Positions 8,568-18,474 of a stretch of DNA of 64,000 bases are shown here, piece by piece. The first letter of the stretch is position 1. Every line of letters starts with the position of its first letter. The notes under the pieces were generated by a model. The model worked only from the letters and a program-made list of their open reading frames with translations, did no database searches and was not told where the DNA came from. The stretch comes from Flavobacterium sp. N2270 (GTDB taxonomy: Bacteria > Bacteroidota > Bacteroidia > Flavobacteriales > Flavobacteriaceae). The position numbers and the translations under genes were made by a program. Where the stretch lies: the NCBI RefSeq assembly GCF_025947225.1, contig NZ_CP110005.1, positions 930,001 to 994,000 of the forward strand. Direction: 5' to 3'.

Positions 8568-9041
8568 ATGTCTAAGTTTAAAAAGAAAAAATCAGGAGGA
8601 ATTCCTGCAATTTCTACAGCATCTTTACCGGATATTGTATTTATGCTATTGTTCTTCTTTATGACTGCTACAACAATGAAAGATAGCGACTTAAAGATTG
8701 AAAACAAGTTGCCAAAGGCTAACCAAACTGCAAAGTTGCATAAAAAACAATATGTAATGTATATTTATGCTGGTAAACCAAGTGAACGATATAGAAACAC
8801 TTTAGGTGCTTCTGATCGTGTTCAAATGGCAGATAAAATAGCACCGGTTTCAGAAGTTAGAAATTTTGTTATTAATGAAAGAGCATCTCGTAATTCAGAA
8901 GATGAAAAATATTTAACTGCATCTCTAAAAATTGACAAGAATGTTAAGATGGGATTGGTTCAAGACATCAAGCAAGAATTAAGAAAAGTAGATCAATTAA
9001 AAGTGAATTATACTACTGCTCAAGGAAACCCTGTAGAGTAG
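8568..9041 (+). CDS. exbD: ExbD/TolR family biopolymer transport protein (second copy)
   Basis: A 157-residue paralogue of the preceding protein. A basic N-terminus (KFKKKKSGG) leads into the single helix with the conserved Asp (STASLPDIVFMLLFFFMTAT), then a periplasmic domain of about 115 residues. Two consecutive exbD genes after exbB are common in Bacteroidetes. A strong terminator follows within 26 bases, ending the operon. Confidence 0.9.
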   Translation: MSKFKKKKSGGIPAISTASLPDIVFMLLFFFMTATTMKDSDLKIENKLPKANQTAKLHKKQYVMYIYAGKPSERYRNTLGASDRVQMADKIAPVSEVRNFVINERASRNSEDEKYLTASLKIDKNVKMGLVQDIKQELRKVDQLKVNYTTAQGNPVE

Positions 9042-9066
9042 TCACTTATTAAGTATATTTTAAAAA

Positions 9067-9090
9067 GGTACGCATTTGCGTACCTTTTTT
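9067..9090 (+). terminator. Terminator of the exbB-exbD operon
   Basis: A 7-bp GC-rich stem GGTACGC / GCGTACC with loop ATTT is followed by seven or more T. Flanking A and T runs extend the stem. Confidence 0.88.
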
Positions 9091-9114
9091 TATTATTTTT
9101 ATAAAAAAATATTA

Positions 9115-9795
9115 ATGAAACCTTTTTTTACTTTATCGACATTTTTAATTTGTAGTTTCATTTTTGCACAAGATGTTGCTGTAAATAAAGTTCCTGATTC
9201 TCTATATAGGGAAGATCAGTTTTATGCTTCTTTAAATTATAATTTAGTACAAAATAAACCTTCAGGTTATAATCAATATTCTTTTTCTACCGGTTTGTCT
9301 ATTGGTTTTATTAGAGATTTCCCAATTTCTAAAAATAGACACTGGGCTTTTGGGACTGGTTTTGGCTACTCTTATAATAATATAAAGCATAATTTAATTA
9401 TTGAAGAAAATAGTACAGATATACAGTATAATGTTAACAGTAATTACAGTAAAAACAAATTAGTTTTACATTATTTAGAAGTTCCATTAGAAATAAGATG
9501 GCGAAATTCTACTGTCAATTCGCATAAATTTTGGCGTATATATACAGGTTTTAAGGTAAGTTATTTATTTGCTAGCAAATCTGTTTATACGATTAACGGA
9601 AGTGATGATTTAATCAGAAATAATAAGGATTTAAATAAAATTCAATATGGACCTTACCTAAGCTGGGGTTATAATACCATTAACTTCTATGCTTATTACG
9701 GATTGAATTCTCTTTTTAAAGACACTAAATTATCAAACGGTGAAGATTTAAAATTAAATAATTTTAATATTGGTTTTATCTTTTATATACTATAA
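9115..9795 (+). CDS. Predicted outer-membrane beta-barrel protein
   Basis: A 226-residue secreted protein: signal peptide MKPFFTLSTFLICSFIFAQ, then alternating aromatic strands (FYASLNYNLV, YSFSTGLSIGF, HWAFGTGFGYSY, LNNFNIGFIFYIL) ending in a hydrophobic C-terminal residue, as in 8-10-strand barrels of the PorT/OmpW-like type. The frame is open from 9076, but that part overlaps the terminator and would spoil the signal peptide, so ATG 9115 is preferred. Function is unknown. Its 3' end overlaps the convergent neighbour by 6 bases. Confidence 0.75.
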   Translation: MKPFFTLSTFLICSFIFAQDVAVNKVPDSLYREDQFYASLNYNLVQNKPSGYNQYSFSTGLSIGFIRDFPISKNRHWAFGTGFGYSYNNIKHNLIIEENSTDIQYNVNSNYSKNKLVLHYLEVPLEIRWRNSTVNSHKFWRIYTGFKVSYLFASKSVYTINGSDDLIRNNKDLNKIQYGPYLSWGYNTINFYAYYGLNSLFKDTKLSNGEDLKLNNFNIGFIFYIL

Positions 9796-10413
9796 TAACC
9801 AAAAATACCACAAACCTACCTGAGAAATTATTCCTATTATCAAGCCTACTAATAATTCCAAATTAGTATGTGATTTCATGTATAATCTTGAGGAAGCAAC
9901 TAATCCAATGCATATAATAGATAAAGCAACGCTATTGACTAATGGTAATTCGTATAATGTTGCTAAACTGTAAATAAAAGTCGCTAATGAACTAATTCCA
10001 ATCATATGAAGACTTGCTTTAAATTTCAATAATACAGAAATTAATGCCAATACACTACTTAAAAACCCACCAAGGAAAAAGTAATATAACTCAGGTAATT
10101 CATCTAATGAAACACTAAAATTTAATAAAAAAAACAGCAGTAACGCCTGAATAGTTATAGGTATTCGTCTTTCTTTTAAATTAGCTTCAGTAAATGATGA
10201 AATTACACCTATAGAAACAAATAAAAAATAAAGTGATAGCGGAAGTAATAATGTTAGTATTGCAACTTGTATTAATATTAAATAAACCTTGTTTAGTGGA
10301 ATATATTCATAACTAGGAGAAACTAAAAAATAAAATAGTGTTCCATAAATTGAAATAAATATTGGATGATATATGTATGAAAATAACGGAAGTACTTTCT
10401 TTAAAGCTGACAT
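9790..10413 (-). CDS. Multi-pass membrane protein, PAP2-like C-terminus
   Basis: A 207-residue integral membrane protein with about six helices. The blocks KASLHMIGISS and KSHTNLELLVGLIIG resemble the SGH and SRxxxGxH blocks of PAP2 phosphatases, but the catalytic pattern is not complete, so phosphatase activity is doubtful. It lies 1 base after rpoN on the same strand, and co-transcription is likely. It could also be described simply as a conserved membrane protein. Confidence 0.65.
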   Translation of the reverse strand: MSALKKVLPLFSYIYHPIFISIYGTLFYFLVSPSYEYIPLNKVYLILIQVAILTLLLPLSLYFLFVSIGVISSFTEANLKERRIPITIQALLLFFLLNFSVSLDELPELYYFFLGGFLSSVLALISVLLKFKASLHMIGISSLATFIYSLATLYELPLVNSVALSIICIGLVASSRLYMKSHTNLELLVGLIIGIISQVGLWYFWLL

Positions 10414-10414
10414 A

Positions 10415-11878
10415 CTATATTTTTTTTCGTAAACGAGCCACCGGAATATCTAATTGCTCTCTATATTTTGCAATAGTTCTTCTGGCAATAGGATATCCTT
10501 TTTCTTTTAATTCTTCAGCAAGTTTATCGTCTGGGAAAGGTTTTCTTTTGTCCTCTGTTTCAATTATTTTTTGAAGGATATTTTTTATTTCGATTGTAGA
10601 AACATCTTCACCTTGATCGTTTTTCATTGCTTCGCTAAAAAACTCTTTAATCAGTTTTGTTCCGTAAGGAGTATCTACATATTTACTATTCGCAACTCTA
10701 GAAACTGTAGAAATATCTAAACCTACTAAATCAGCAATGTCTTTTAAAATCATTGGTTTTAACTTAGTTTCATCTCCTTCTAAAAAATATTCCATTTGAT
10801 AATGCATAATTGCATTCATGGTAACATATAAGGTTTCTTGACGTTGTTTAATAGCGTCTATAAACCATTTTGCAGCATCTAATTTTTGTTTGATAAACTG
10901 AACTGCATCTTTTTGAGAATTACTTTTTTCGCTAGTGTCTTTATAACTTCTTAGCATTTCTTGATAATCTTTTGAAATGTGAAGTTCTGGCGCGTTTCTT
11001 CCGTTTAAAAGTAGTTCAAGTTCATCCTCAACTATTCTTATTGTAAAATCTGGAATAACGTGCTCAATTGGTTTTAAATTGCTGTCAAAAGCACCTCCTG
11101 GTTTTGGGTTTAGTTTTTCAATTTCTTCAATTCCCTTTCTTAACTGTTCTTTAGAAATATCATATTTCTGAATCAATTTTTCATAATGCTTTTTGGTAAA
11201 TGCGTCAAATTGATTCTCAATAATGTCAATAGCTAATTCAACTGCTTCTGAAGGAGTTTTGTGTTTTAATTGTAATAATAAACATTCTTGTAAATCTCTT
11301 GCGCCCACACCGGCAGGTTCAAGTTCTTGTACAATTAGTAAAATACGCTCTACTGTTTCATTGTCTGAATAAACGCCTTGAGTGAAAGCTAAATCATCTA
11401 CAATATCTTGAATGGTTCTTCTAATGTAGCCCATGTCATCAATGCTTCCTACTAAAAATTCAGCTATAACTCGTTCTTCATCATTTAAAATAAAAGTATT
11501 TAATTGATTAAGCAGGTCTTGATGAAAACTGATAACCGCAGCATGAGGCATTGATTTTTCTTCGTCATCATCACTGTAATTATTAGATTGATATTTATAA
11601 TCGGGAGTTTCGTCGTTACTTAAATATTCGTCAATGTTAATGTCTTCAGTGTCAATTCTTTCGTTGTCATAATCATCATTATTATAATCATCAGTATCAT
11701 TATAATCGTCTAGTTCAGAAGTTTCCTCTTTACCGTTTTCTAATGCAGGGTTTTCAACTAATTCTTCTTGAAGACGTTGTTCAAAAGCTTGTGTAGGCAA
11801 TTGAATTAACTTCATCAACTGAATTTGCTGAGGAGATAGTTTTTGTGATAATTTGAATTGTAAACTATGCTTTAACAT
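10415..11878 (-). CDS. rpoN: RNA polymerase sigma-54 factor
   Basis: A 487-residue sigma-54. Region I (MLKHSLQFKLSQKLSPQQIQ) binds activator and core. A very acidic Asp/Asn/Tyr-rich region II (about 60-115) follows, then the core-binding domain, the HTH (LVGLDISTVSRVANSKY) and the RpoN box (ARRTIAKYREQL) near the C-terminus. An upstream in-frame Met (11929) lies inside a hairpin repeat and adds residues that do not belong to the family, so the start at 11878 is chosen. Sigma-54 recognises GG-N10-GC promoters and needs an AAA+ activator; none is in the window. Confidence 0.95.
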   Translation of the reverse strand: MLKHSLQFKLSQKLSPQQIQLMKLIQLPTQAFEQRLQEELVENPALENGKEETSELDDYNDTDDYNNDDYDNERIDTEDINIDEYLSNDETPDYKYQSNNYSDDDEEKSMPHAAVISFHQDLLNQLNTFILNDEERVIAEFLVGSIDDMGYIRRTIQDIVDDLAFTQGVYSDNETVERILLIVQELEPAGVGARDLQECLLLQLKHKTPSEAVELAIDIIENQFDAFTKKHYEKLIQKYDISKEQLRKGIEEIEKLNPKPGGAFDSNLKPIEHVIPDFTIRIVEDELELLLNGRNAPELHISKDYQEMLRSYKDTSEKSNSQKDAVQFIKQKLDAAKWFIDAIKQRQETLYVTMNAIMHYQMEYFLEGDETKLKPMILKDIADLVGLDISTVSRVANSKYVDTPYGTKLIKEFFSEAMKNDQGEDVSTIEIKNILQKIIETEDKRKPFPDDKLAEELKEKGYPIARRTIAKYREQLDIPVARLRKKI

Positions 11879-11897
11879 TAATTTTATTTGTGTATTT

Positions 11898-11943
11898 GTT
11901 AATTTGGTTATTTGTAAAGTTAAGAACAAATAACCAAATTAAC
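11898..11943. repeat. 18-bp perfect inverted repeat between asnS and rpoN
   Basis: GTTAATTTGGTTATTTGT (11898-11915) and its exact reverse complement (11926-11943) flank a 10-base loop, AAAGTTAAGA. The arms extend to about 22 bp with one G-T pair. There is no proper T-run on the minus strand, so it could be a weak terminator, an RNA-stabilising hairpin or a repeat remnant. Confidence 0.7.
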
Positions 11944-11959
11944 GAATTAACAATTTATT

Positions 11960-13405
11960 TTAAAATTCGGCGTTTTGTGGTGTTCTTGGGAAAGGTATTA
12001 CATCGCGAATGTTAGACATTCCTGTTACGAATAAAACCAATCTTTCAAATCCTAATCCAAATCCTGAATGAACCGCAGAACCAAATTTTCTAGTGTCTAA
12101 GTACCACCAAAGTTCTTCTTCTTCAATTCCTAAAGCTTTCATTTTTTCTATTAAGATATCTAAACGCTCTTCACGTTGAGAACCACCAACAATTTCACCA
12201 ATTCCAGGGAATAATATATCCATTGCTCTTACGGTTTCTTTTCCTGGTTCAGTATTGTCGTTCAAACGCATGTAAAATGCTTTGATTTTTGCAGGATAAT
12301 CAAATAAAATTACCGGACATTTAAAGTGTTTTTCAACTAAGAAACGTTCGTGCTCACTTTGTAAATCAGCCCCCCATTCTTCAATAATATAATTGAATTT
12401 TTTCTTTTTGTTTGGAGTTGAATTTTTTAAAATATCAATAGCCTCAGTATAAGAAACGCGTTTGAAATTATTTTCGGTAATGAAGTTTAATTTTTCAAGT
12501 AAACTCATTTCGCTTCTTTCAGCCTGAGGTTTTGTTTTTTCTTCTTGAAGTAAACGGTCATTTAAGAAGTTCAAGTCGTCCTCACATTTATTAAGTGTGT
12601 ATTTGATAACATTTTTGATAAAATCTTCCGCTAAATCCATGTTAGCGTCTAAATCATTAAAAGCAACCTCTGGTTCAATCATCCAAAACTCTGCCAAGTG
12701 GCGAGATGTGTTTGAGTTTTCAGCTCTAAATGTTGGTCCGAAAGTATATACTTGACCTAAGGCCATTGCATAGGTTTCAGCTTCTAATTGTCCAGAAACG
12801 GTTAAGTTAGTTTCTTTACCAAAGAAATCTTCTTTGTAATTTACTTTTCCTTCTTCAGTTCTTGGAGTTTTGTCAAATGGTAAAGCAGTTACTTTAAACA
12901 TTTCACCAGCTCCTTCCGCATCACTTCCTGTAATAATAGGTGTGTTTACATAGAAAAAACCATTTTCTTGAAAATATTGATGTACTGCAAATGAAAGTGT
13001 AGAACGAACTCTCATAATTGCGCTAAATGTATTAGTTCTTACCCTTAAATGAGCATTTTCTCTCAAAAACTCTAAAGAGTGTTTTTTAGGTTGCATTGGA
13101 AATTTTTCAGCATCGCTATCTCCTAAAATTTCTATTTGTGAAACCTGAATTTCTACAGATTGTCCTTTTCCTTGACTCTCCTGTAATGTTCCTTTTACAC
13201 AAACTGCAGCACCAGTAGTTATTCTTTTTAAAGTTTCATCAGGTGTGTTTTCGAAATCAACAACACACTGAATATTATGAATGGTAGAACCGTCATTTAA
13301 TGCAATAAATTGATTGTTTCTAAATGTTCTTACCCAACCTTTAGCAGTTACTTCTTGTAATGTTTTTGTACTATTTAAAAGGTCTTTAACTTTAATATGT
13401 TTCAT
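11960..13405 (-). CDS. asnS: Asparaginyl-tRNA synthetase
   Basis: A 481-residue class IIb aminoacyl-tRNA synthetase that charges tRNA-Asn. An N-terminal OB-fold anticodon domain (about 15-105; VTAKGWVRTFRNNQ) precedes the catalytic core with motif 2 (TFRAENSNTSRHLAEFWM) and motif 3 (GFGLGFERLVLFV). C-terminal FPRTPQNAEF is the standard AsnRS ending. Direct asparaginylation is therefore available. The promoter box lies at 13460-13467. It is followed on the same strand by rpoN. Confidence 0.97.
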   Translation of the reverse strand: MKHIKVKDLLNSTKTLQEVTAKGWVRTFRNNQFIALNDGSTIHNIQCVVDFENTPDETLKRITTGAAVCVKGTLQESQGKGQSVEIQVSQIEILGDSDAEKFPMQPKKHSLEFLRENAHLRVRTNTFSAIMRVRSTLSFAVHQYFQENGFFYVNTPIITGSDAEGAGEMFKVTALPFDKTPRTEEGKVNYKEDFFGKETNLTVSGQLEAETYAMALGQVYTFGPTFRAENSNTSRHLAEFWMIEPEVAFNDLDANMDLAEDFIKNVIKYTLNKCEDDLNFLNDRLLQEEKTKPQAERSEMSLLEKLNFITENNFKRVSYTEAIDILKNSTPNKKKKFNYIIEEWGADLQSEHERFLVEKHFKCPVILFDYPAKIKAFYMRLNDNTEPGKETVRAMDILFPGIGEIVGGSQREERLDILIEKMKALGIEEEELWWYLDTRKFGSAVHSGFGLGFERLVLFVTGMSNIRDVIPFPRTPQNAEF

Positions 13406-13459
13406 CTTTCTATTTATTTTTTTGATTTGATATGCTCAAATCGTACTGTATAATGAATG

Positions 13460-13467
13460 CAAATATA
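13460..13467 (-). promoter_or_regulatory. -7 promoter element for asnS
   Basis: Minus-strand TATATTTG matches TAnnTTTG and lies 54 bases upstream of the asnS ATG. Confidence 0.5.
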
Positions 13468-13471
13468 ATTA

Positions 13472-15877
13472 TTAATTTGTTGAGATTTCATCATCTGAAT
13501 CATCTGCTAGAATATCTATAGTAGGCTCTAAAAATTCTTCTTTATTGGCTATTGTTTTTTCTAATGAAAGTAACAATGCGGGTAATAATATTAAATTAGA
13601 AAGCATAGCAAAAAGTAATGTTGCGGCTACTAATCCTCCTAAAGCTACGGTTCCACCAAAACTAGAAAGTGTAAATACCGAAAACCCAAAAAACAATACT
13701 ACCGAAGTGTAAAACATACTTACACCAGCTTCTTTCATAGTGCTGAAAACTGAACGTTTAATTCTCCAATTATTAGCAATTAATTCTTGACGGTATTTTG
13801 CCAAAAAGTGAATGGTGTCATCAACTGATATACCAAATGCAATACTAAAAACTAATATTGTTGATGGTTTAATTGGTACTCCTAAAAAGCCCATTAATCC
13901 AGCTGTGATGATTAATGGTAGTAAGTTTGGAACTAATGAAACAACAATCATTTTAAACGATCTGAATAAATATGCCATTAATAATGATATCAATACAATA
14001 GCAAATAACAATGATAGAACTAGATTTTTAACAAGATAATGGGTTCCTTTTTCAAAAACGTAGGCTTTACCTGTCATTGTAACTATATACCGTTCACTTG
14101 GGAAAAGTTTGTTAATTTTTTCTTGTAAACGTTCTTCAATTTTTTCCATTTTATCAGTACCTATGTCTCTCATAAAAGTGGTTACTCTTGCATATTGCCC
14201 TGTGCTATCTACATAGCTTTTCATCATATTTTGATTGCCGTTTGTAGACTTTTTAATGTATGATAAAATAAAGGCTTCTTCTTGTTTTGTAGGTAATTCA
14301 TAATATTCAGGATTGCCATTATAATATGCTTGCTTTGAGTATTTTACTAAATTAACAATAGAAACAGGTTTAGATAATTCAGGAATTTCTTCAATTGTTT
14401 CTTGAAGTTCGTTTATTCTTTTTAATGTGACAGATTTTAATGCACCTTTTTTTCTTTTTGTGTCAATCATTATTTCAAGTGGCATTACACCATCGAATTC
14501 ATTTTCATAAAATAAAATATCATCAAAAAAACCTGTTTTCTTAGGCATATCTTCAATGATACTTCCCGAAATTTTTATTTGATACATACCAATAATACCA
14601 AGTACTAACAATACAATTGCAGTGCTATACACTTTAACAGTATGATTTTTTACTATATTTTCTGTCCAATCAACGAAAGACTTAATATAGTTTTTTCCTA
14701 AGTGAGCTAAATGCTTTTCTTTTGGAAGTGGCATGTAACTGTATATGATAGGAATAATAATTAAACACAAGAAAAATAAAAAGATGATGTTTAATGAAGC
14801 AACAATACCAAATTCGGTAAGTAATTCGCTATCAGTAGCTATGAAAGTAGCAAAGCCAGCTGCAGTAGTTAAATTAGTCATTAAAGTTGCGTTTCCAACT
14901 TTAGAAATTACACGTTGTAATGATTTTGCTTTATTACCGTGTTTTTTTATTTCTTGTTGGTACTTATTGATTAAGAAAATACAATTTGGAATACCAATTA
15001 CAATGATTAGCGGCGGAATTATTGCTGTAAGCACTGTTATTTCGTAATTTAATAAACCCAGTGTTCCAAATGACCACATTACGCCAATAATTACAATACA
15101 CATTGATATTAAAGTGGCTCTAAAACTTCTAAAGAAAAAGAAAAATAACAATGAAGTAATAAATAACGCAGCAAATACAAACAGTCCAATTTCACTAATT
15201 ATGCTTTGAGAGTTTAAAGTACGGATGTAAGGCATTCCTGAAATTCGTAAATCTATTCCGCTTTCTTTTTCAAATTTAGCAACTTTTTCTTTGCTTAGAT
15301 ATTTTAATATAAAATCTTTACGTGCAGCAGTGTTTACAATTTTTTTGTTCATGTAAATTGCAAATCGAACAGAACCTGTTTCTTTATTGAACAACATTCC
15401 TTCGTAGAACGGAAGATTGTTGTAGAATTCATGTTCTTTTTCTTTCAAATATTCAGGACTAAAATCCTCTTTATTGATAAAAGGAACAAGTTTAAATTTT
15501 TGATTTAAGGTGTCTTTTTTTAATACTTTTAAATCTTCAATTGATAAGGTAAAATCAACGGCTTTGTCTTTTTTTATTTCCCCAATAAAGTCTTCCCAAA
15601 GTAAAATATTTTTTTCGGTAAAAAAAGTAGAATCTTTAAAGCCTATCACTACTAGATTTCCTTCTTCTCCAAATTTATCTAGAAATGAATTGTATTCTTG
15701 ATTAATGATATGATCGTCTGGCAATAGATTCGCTTCGGTATAAGTAAATCGCATGTTTTTCCATTGGAAAGCCATAAAAACAGTAAATAGTACTAATGTT
15801 ATTAATAATATTATTCTGTTTCTTAAAATAAATCGTGCAATAAAATCCCAGAAGCTAGTGCTTAACCACTTTAACAT
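13472..15877 (-). CDS. RND superfamily (MMPL-type) exporter
   Basis: An 801-residue inner-membrane protein with 12 predicted helices in two halves, each half one helix, a large periplasmic loop and five helices. Motif GISVDDTIHFLAKYR in helix 10 and PLIIVIGIPNCIFLI in helix 4 are typical of the MMPL/RND-3 family (hopanoid, lipid or drug transport). The frame could begin at a TTG at 15898, but that codon is part of the -7 box at 15896-15903, so ATG 15877 (MLKWLSTSF) is the start. The cargo is unknown. Confidence 0.88.
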   Translation of the reverse strand: MLKWLSTSFWDFIARFILRNRIILLITLVLFTVFMAFQWKNMRFTYTEANLLPDDHIINQEYNSFLDKFGEEGNLVVIGFKDSTFFTEKNILLWEDFIGEIKKDKAVDFTLSIEDLKVLKKDTLNQKFKLVPFINKEDFSPEYLKEKEHEFYNNLPFYEGMLFNKETGSVRFAIYMNKKIVNTAARKDFILKYLSKEKVAKFEKESGIDLRISGMPYIRTLNSQSIISEIGLFVFAALFITSLLFFFFFRSFRATLISMCIVIIGVMWSFGTLGLLNYEITVLTAIIPPLIIVIGIPNCIFLINKYQQEIKKHGNKAKSLQRVISKVGNATLMTNLTTAAGFATFIATDSELLTEFGIVASLNIIFLFFLCLIIIPIIYSYMPLPKEKHLAHLGKNYIKSFVDWTENIVKNHTVKVYSTAIVLLVLGIIGMYQIKISGSIIEDMPKKTGFFDDILFYENEFDGVMPLEIMIDTKRKKGALKSVTLKRINELQETIEEIPELSKPVSIVNLVKYSKQAYYNGNPEYYELPTKQEEAFILSYIKKSTNGNQNMMKSYVDSTGQYARVTTFMRDIGTDKMEKIEERLQEKINKLFPSERYIVTMTGKAYVFEKGTHYLVKNLVLSLLFAIVLISLLMAYLFRSFKMIVVSLVPNLLPLIITAGLMGFLGVPIKPSTILVFSIAFGISVDDTIHFLAKYRQELIANNWRIKRSVFSTMKEAGVSMFYTSVVLFFGFSVFTLSSFGGTVALGGLVAATLLFAMLSNLILLPALLLSLEKTIANKEEFLEPTIDILADDSDDEISTN

Positions 15878-15895
15878 GTTAAAAATTTTAGAGCG

Positions 15896-15903
15896 CAAAG
15901 GTA
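15896..15903 (-). promoter_or_regulatory. -7 promoter element of the RND exporter
   Basis: Minus-strand TACCTTTG fits TAnnTTTG exactly and lies 18 bases upstream of ATG 15877. It rules out the upstream TTG as a start. Confidence 0.5.
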
Positions 15904-15950
15904 AGGAATATTGCTTAATTAGCTAAATTTCAAGCTAAAGAAAGAGAGGT

Positions 15951-18434
15951 TTATAGTCCTAAATCTATGAAATAAGAAATTTTAATAGATAAATTGTCGT
16001 CAAAACGAGCTAATTGATTAGGACCATATCTGTAAAATGCAGTTAGTCCTAAACCTTTATATATTTTATTCGCTTCAATTCCACTTTCGAAGAATCCTTT
16101 TTCTAATGATTTAAAAGCTAAACCAAGGTGTTTGTTTATATCGTCAATTTCTCCCCAAGCCATTCTAGTTACAATAGAAAACTCGGGTGTTATTTTGTAA
16201 CCTAAATCTATTTTATTAAAAGTATGTTTAAGCTGTAGTGATGTATATTTATTTGAAAAGAACTCGTTGTAATACATGGTTTCAAAGCTGTTTTTGCCAG
16301 CAAATGTTAGTCTTTCCAAAATGGCATCTTTGTTAATGTTGTTTGGGGCAACACTATATAAATGAGTCAATGGAACATCGCCAAAAGCTATTCCTCCTTG
16401 AAATACAATTGAACTTTTTTGCCCAGATAAATATGGTAATTCATAGAATGTTTTGAAGTCAATTTTCGAAAAAGTAAAATCATTTCCTAGAACATCAGGA
16501 ATAGTTTGCGTGTATTGTAATGAAAATTTTGGGTGACGTTTTTCAATTTCAATTACTCCTAGAGGAGTACTCATGTAATTGCTAAACGGATTCCATTGTA
16601 AGCCAAGTAATACAGACGAAATGGAATATTGAGTATAATTCATCCCGTTATTAACAAAAGTATAATCAAATAAGGGTTGAATTTCATTTTGTGAAATAGA
16701 GAAATAGCTGCTTAATTTTGGTAAAACTTTACTTTCTAAAATTACTGCAGCAGTTTTAATGTTGTAAAAAGTTGAAATATTAATTGGTCGAGGATCATAT
16801 AGCCTAAATTTTCTAGAATCGGTAACAAAACTAGTTTGTGCGAGTTCACTTACATCATCAGAATATGAGGCACTTAGCCAGGTTTCACTTTTATTATTTA
16901 ATAAGTATGAAGGTGTTATTCCGTATTTAAATTGATTGTCTTTTAATCCGTAAGCTCCATAAAAACCAACCTTATATTTTTCTGATAATTTTGAATTTGT
17001 TACTCCGCCGAGTCCAAGTCTAAACCCTTCATAGTTGTTGTATTTAACTATTGTTCTTAAGTCTAAATCAATTATATTTATTGGTACGTAACCGTTAATT
17101 ATTTTTTTACCTAAAAATAACCTGTGTTCAATTTTGTTTGCAGTAGATAAACTGTCTAATGACACATAAGTTTTTAATTTTCTTTTATCAATAGAATCTT
17201 TAGCAAATCCTGCCCAATATTTTTCATCTTTATTAAAACTACTTTTTGGTAATTCAATTTTAATTTTTGGTTCATTTATTACAATTTCTTTACCAATTTC
17301 TAAATCGAAAGGTGTTGATTCGATAGTTAAATAGGCTCTGTCGCTCGCATTTTTACTAATTTTTTCTTCAGAACTTGAGTTAAATTTAATGGTGCTTCCT
17401 AAAATTTTTAAATCTTGATTATTCGTTCCTTTTTTTACATAAAACATTCTCTTTTTAGGAAACCAAATTTTATGTTCTTTTAAATAATCAAAAGTATAAG
17501 TTGCTTCTATATTTACAATTCCGTAAATTCTAAATTGTGCTTTAGAGATAGCATAACTTTCTGCATCAATATATAAAAGACCTCTTAATCTATTTGAACG
17601 AATTTTTTTAGGTTGAAAATAAACACGATATGTTTTTCTTCCTTGATGTTGAATACTGTCTATTAAGTTATAGACATATAACCTTCTTCCTATATTAGAA
17701 ATAGGGTTTTGTAAAGGTGTTTCTAAAATTTCAAAAGGGTTTTCATAAACCGAATAGGATAATAATTTTAATCCTAAATATTCATAAATAGGTTCTTTGA
17801 AACCAGCCATTCTTGTAGCGAGAATAGTTTCTTTTTGTGTGCCTTTATTTTGTTGAATTAAATTTACTTTTTCAGTTTGATAAATGTGATTTTTCTCTAC
17901 TAACTTTTTAAATCTGTAGTTCGATGAATCTAATTTTATTTTGTGTTTTCCAAAAATTGATTTTTTGTGGATGGTATCAATTTTTCCTGAAATGCTATCA
18001 GGATTTGCACTAATTTGAAGGTATTCGTAATTTTTATATTCAAAGTTTAAAAATACTTTTTCAGGATCATTTTTACTTTGATTGTCGTAAACTTTTTTAA
18101 CAATAAGATTTACTTTTTGATCAGAATAAATTTCATTGTTTTTAATATTGATGTTAGTTATCATTTTAACAACAAATAATTTTTCGTTGTTTACAGGATA
18201 GCATGATTTTTCATAATATCCTTTGTAGGTAACATAAACAGGTTTTTTAAAATCAGATACAACTAATGAAAACTTTCCTTCCCAATCTGTCATAAAAGTT
18301 TTGCTTTCATAAGTTATTTTAGCAAATGCAACAGGTATAGTTGTGTCAAAATCAACTACTTGGCCATTTATTTTAGTTTGTGCCACTAAAAAATTACTAA
18401 GAAAGAAAATTACTAAAATTAGAATCTGTTTCAT
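15951..18434 (-). CDS. DUF5686 / carboxypeptidase-regulatory-like outer-membrane protein
   Basis: An 827-residue secreted protein. A signal peptide (1-18, ending FLVAQ) is followed by a carboxypeptidase-regulatory-like beta-sandwich (about 20-95; KINGQVVDFDTTIPVAFAKI). The rest (DUF5686) is rich in Tyr/Phe beta strands (YKITPEFSIVTRMAW, LSIKISYFIDLGL) and probably forms an outer-membrane barrel, as the terminal hydrophobic strand suggests. The architecture resembles TonB receptors without a plug. Transport role and substrate are unknown. It sits between the RND gene and frr, all on the minus strand. Confidence 0.82.
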   Translation of the reverse strand: MKQILILVIFFLSNFLVAQTKINGQVVDFDTTIPVAFAKITYESKTFMTDWEGKFSLVVSDFKKPVYVTYKGYYEKSCYPVNNEKLFVVKMITNINIKNNEIYSDQKVNLIVKKVYDNQSKNDPEKVFLNFEYKNYEYLQISANPDSISGKIDTIHKKSIFGKHKIKLDSSNYRFKKLVEKNHIYQTEKVNLIQQNKGTQKETILATRMAGFKEPIYEYLGLKLLSYSVYENPFEILETPLQNPISNIGRRLYVYNLIDSIQHQGRKTYRVYFQPKKIRSNRLRGLLYIDAESYAISKAQFRIYGIVNIEATYTFDYLKEHKIWFPKKRMFYVKKGTNNQDLKILGSTIKFNSSSEEKISKNASDRAYLTIESTPFDLEIGKEIVINEPKIKIELPKSSFNKDEKYWAGFAKDSIDKRKLKTYVSLDSLSTANKIEHRLFLGKKIINGYVPINIIDLDLRTIVKYNNYEGFRLGLGGVTNSKLSEKYKVGFYGAYGLKDNQFKYGITPSYLLNNKSETWLSASYSDDVSELAQTSFVTDSRKFRLYDPRPINISTFYNIKTAAVILESKVLPKLSSYFSISQNEIQPLFDYTFVNNGMNYTQYSISSVLLGLQWNPFSNYMSTPLGVIEIEKRHPKFSLQYTQTIPDVLGNDFTFSKIDFKTFYELPYLSGQKSSIVFQGGIAFGDVPLTHLYSVAPNNINKDAILERLTFAGKNSFETMYYNEFFSNKYTSLQLKHTFNKIDLGYKITPEFSIVTRMAWGEIDDINKHLGLAFKSLEKGFFESGIEANKIYKGLGLTAFYRYGPNQLARFDDNLSIKISYFIDLGL

Positions 18435-18474
18435 TCAATGAATTTGAAATGCTAAAGTACTATTTTTTAAATAA

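Noticed and set aside
9076..9114. Upstream extension of the beta-barrel protein
   Set aside because: The frame is open, but it overlaps the exb terminator and would put 13 residues with aromatic and basic side chains before a good signal peptide. ATG 9115 is used.
9790..10413. Active PAP2 phosphatase
   Set aside because: Only parts of the C-terminal motifs are visible and the Lys-Arg motif is absent, so it is listed as a membrane protein of unknown function.
15878..15898. TTG start of the RND exporter
   Set aside because: The codon is within the TACCTTTG promoter element, so it cannot be in the transcript.
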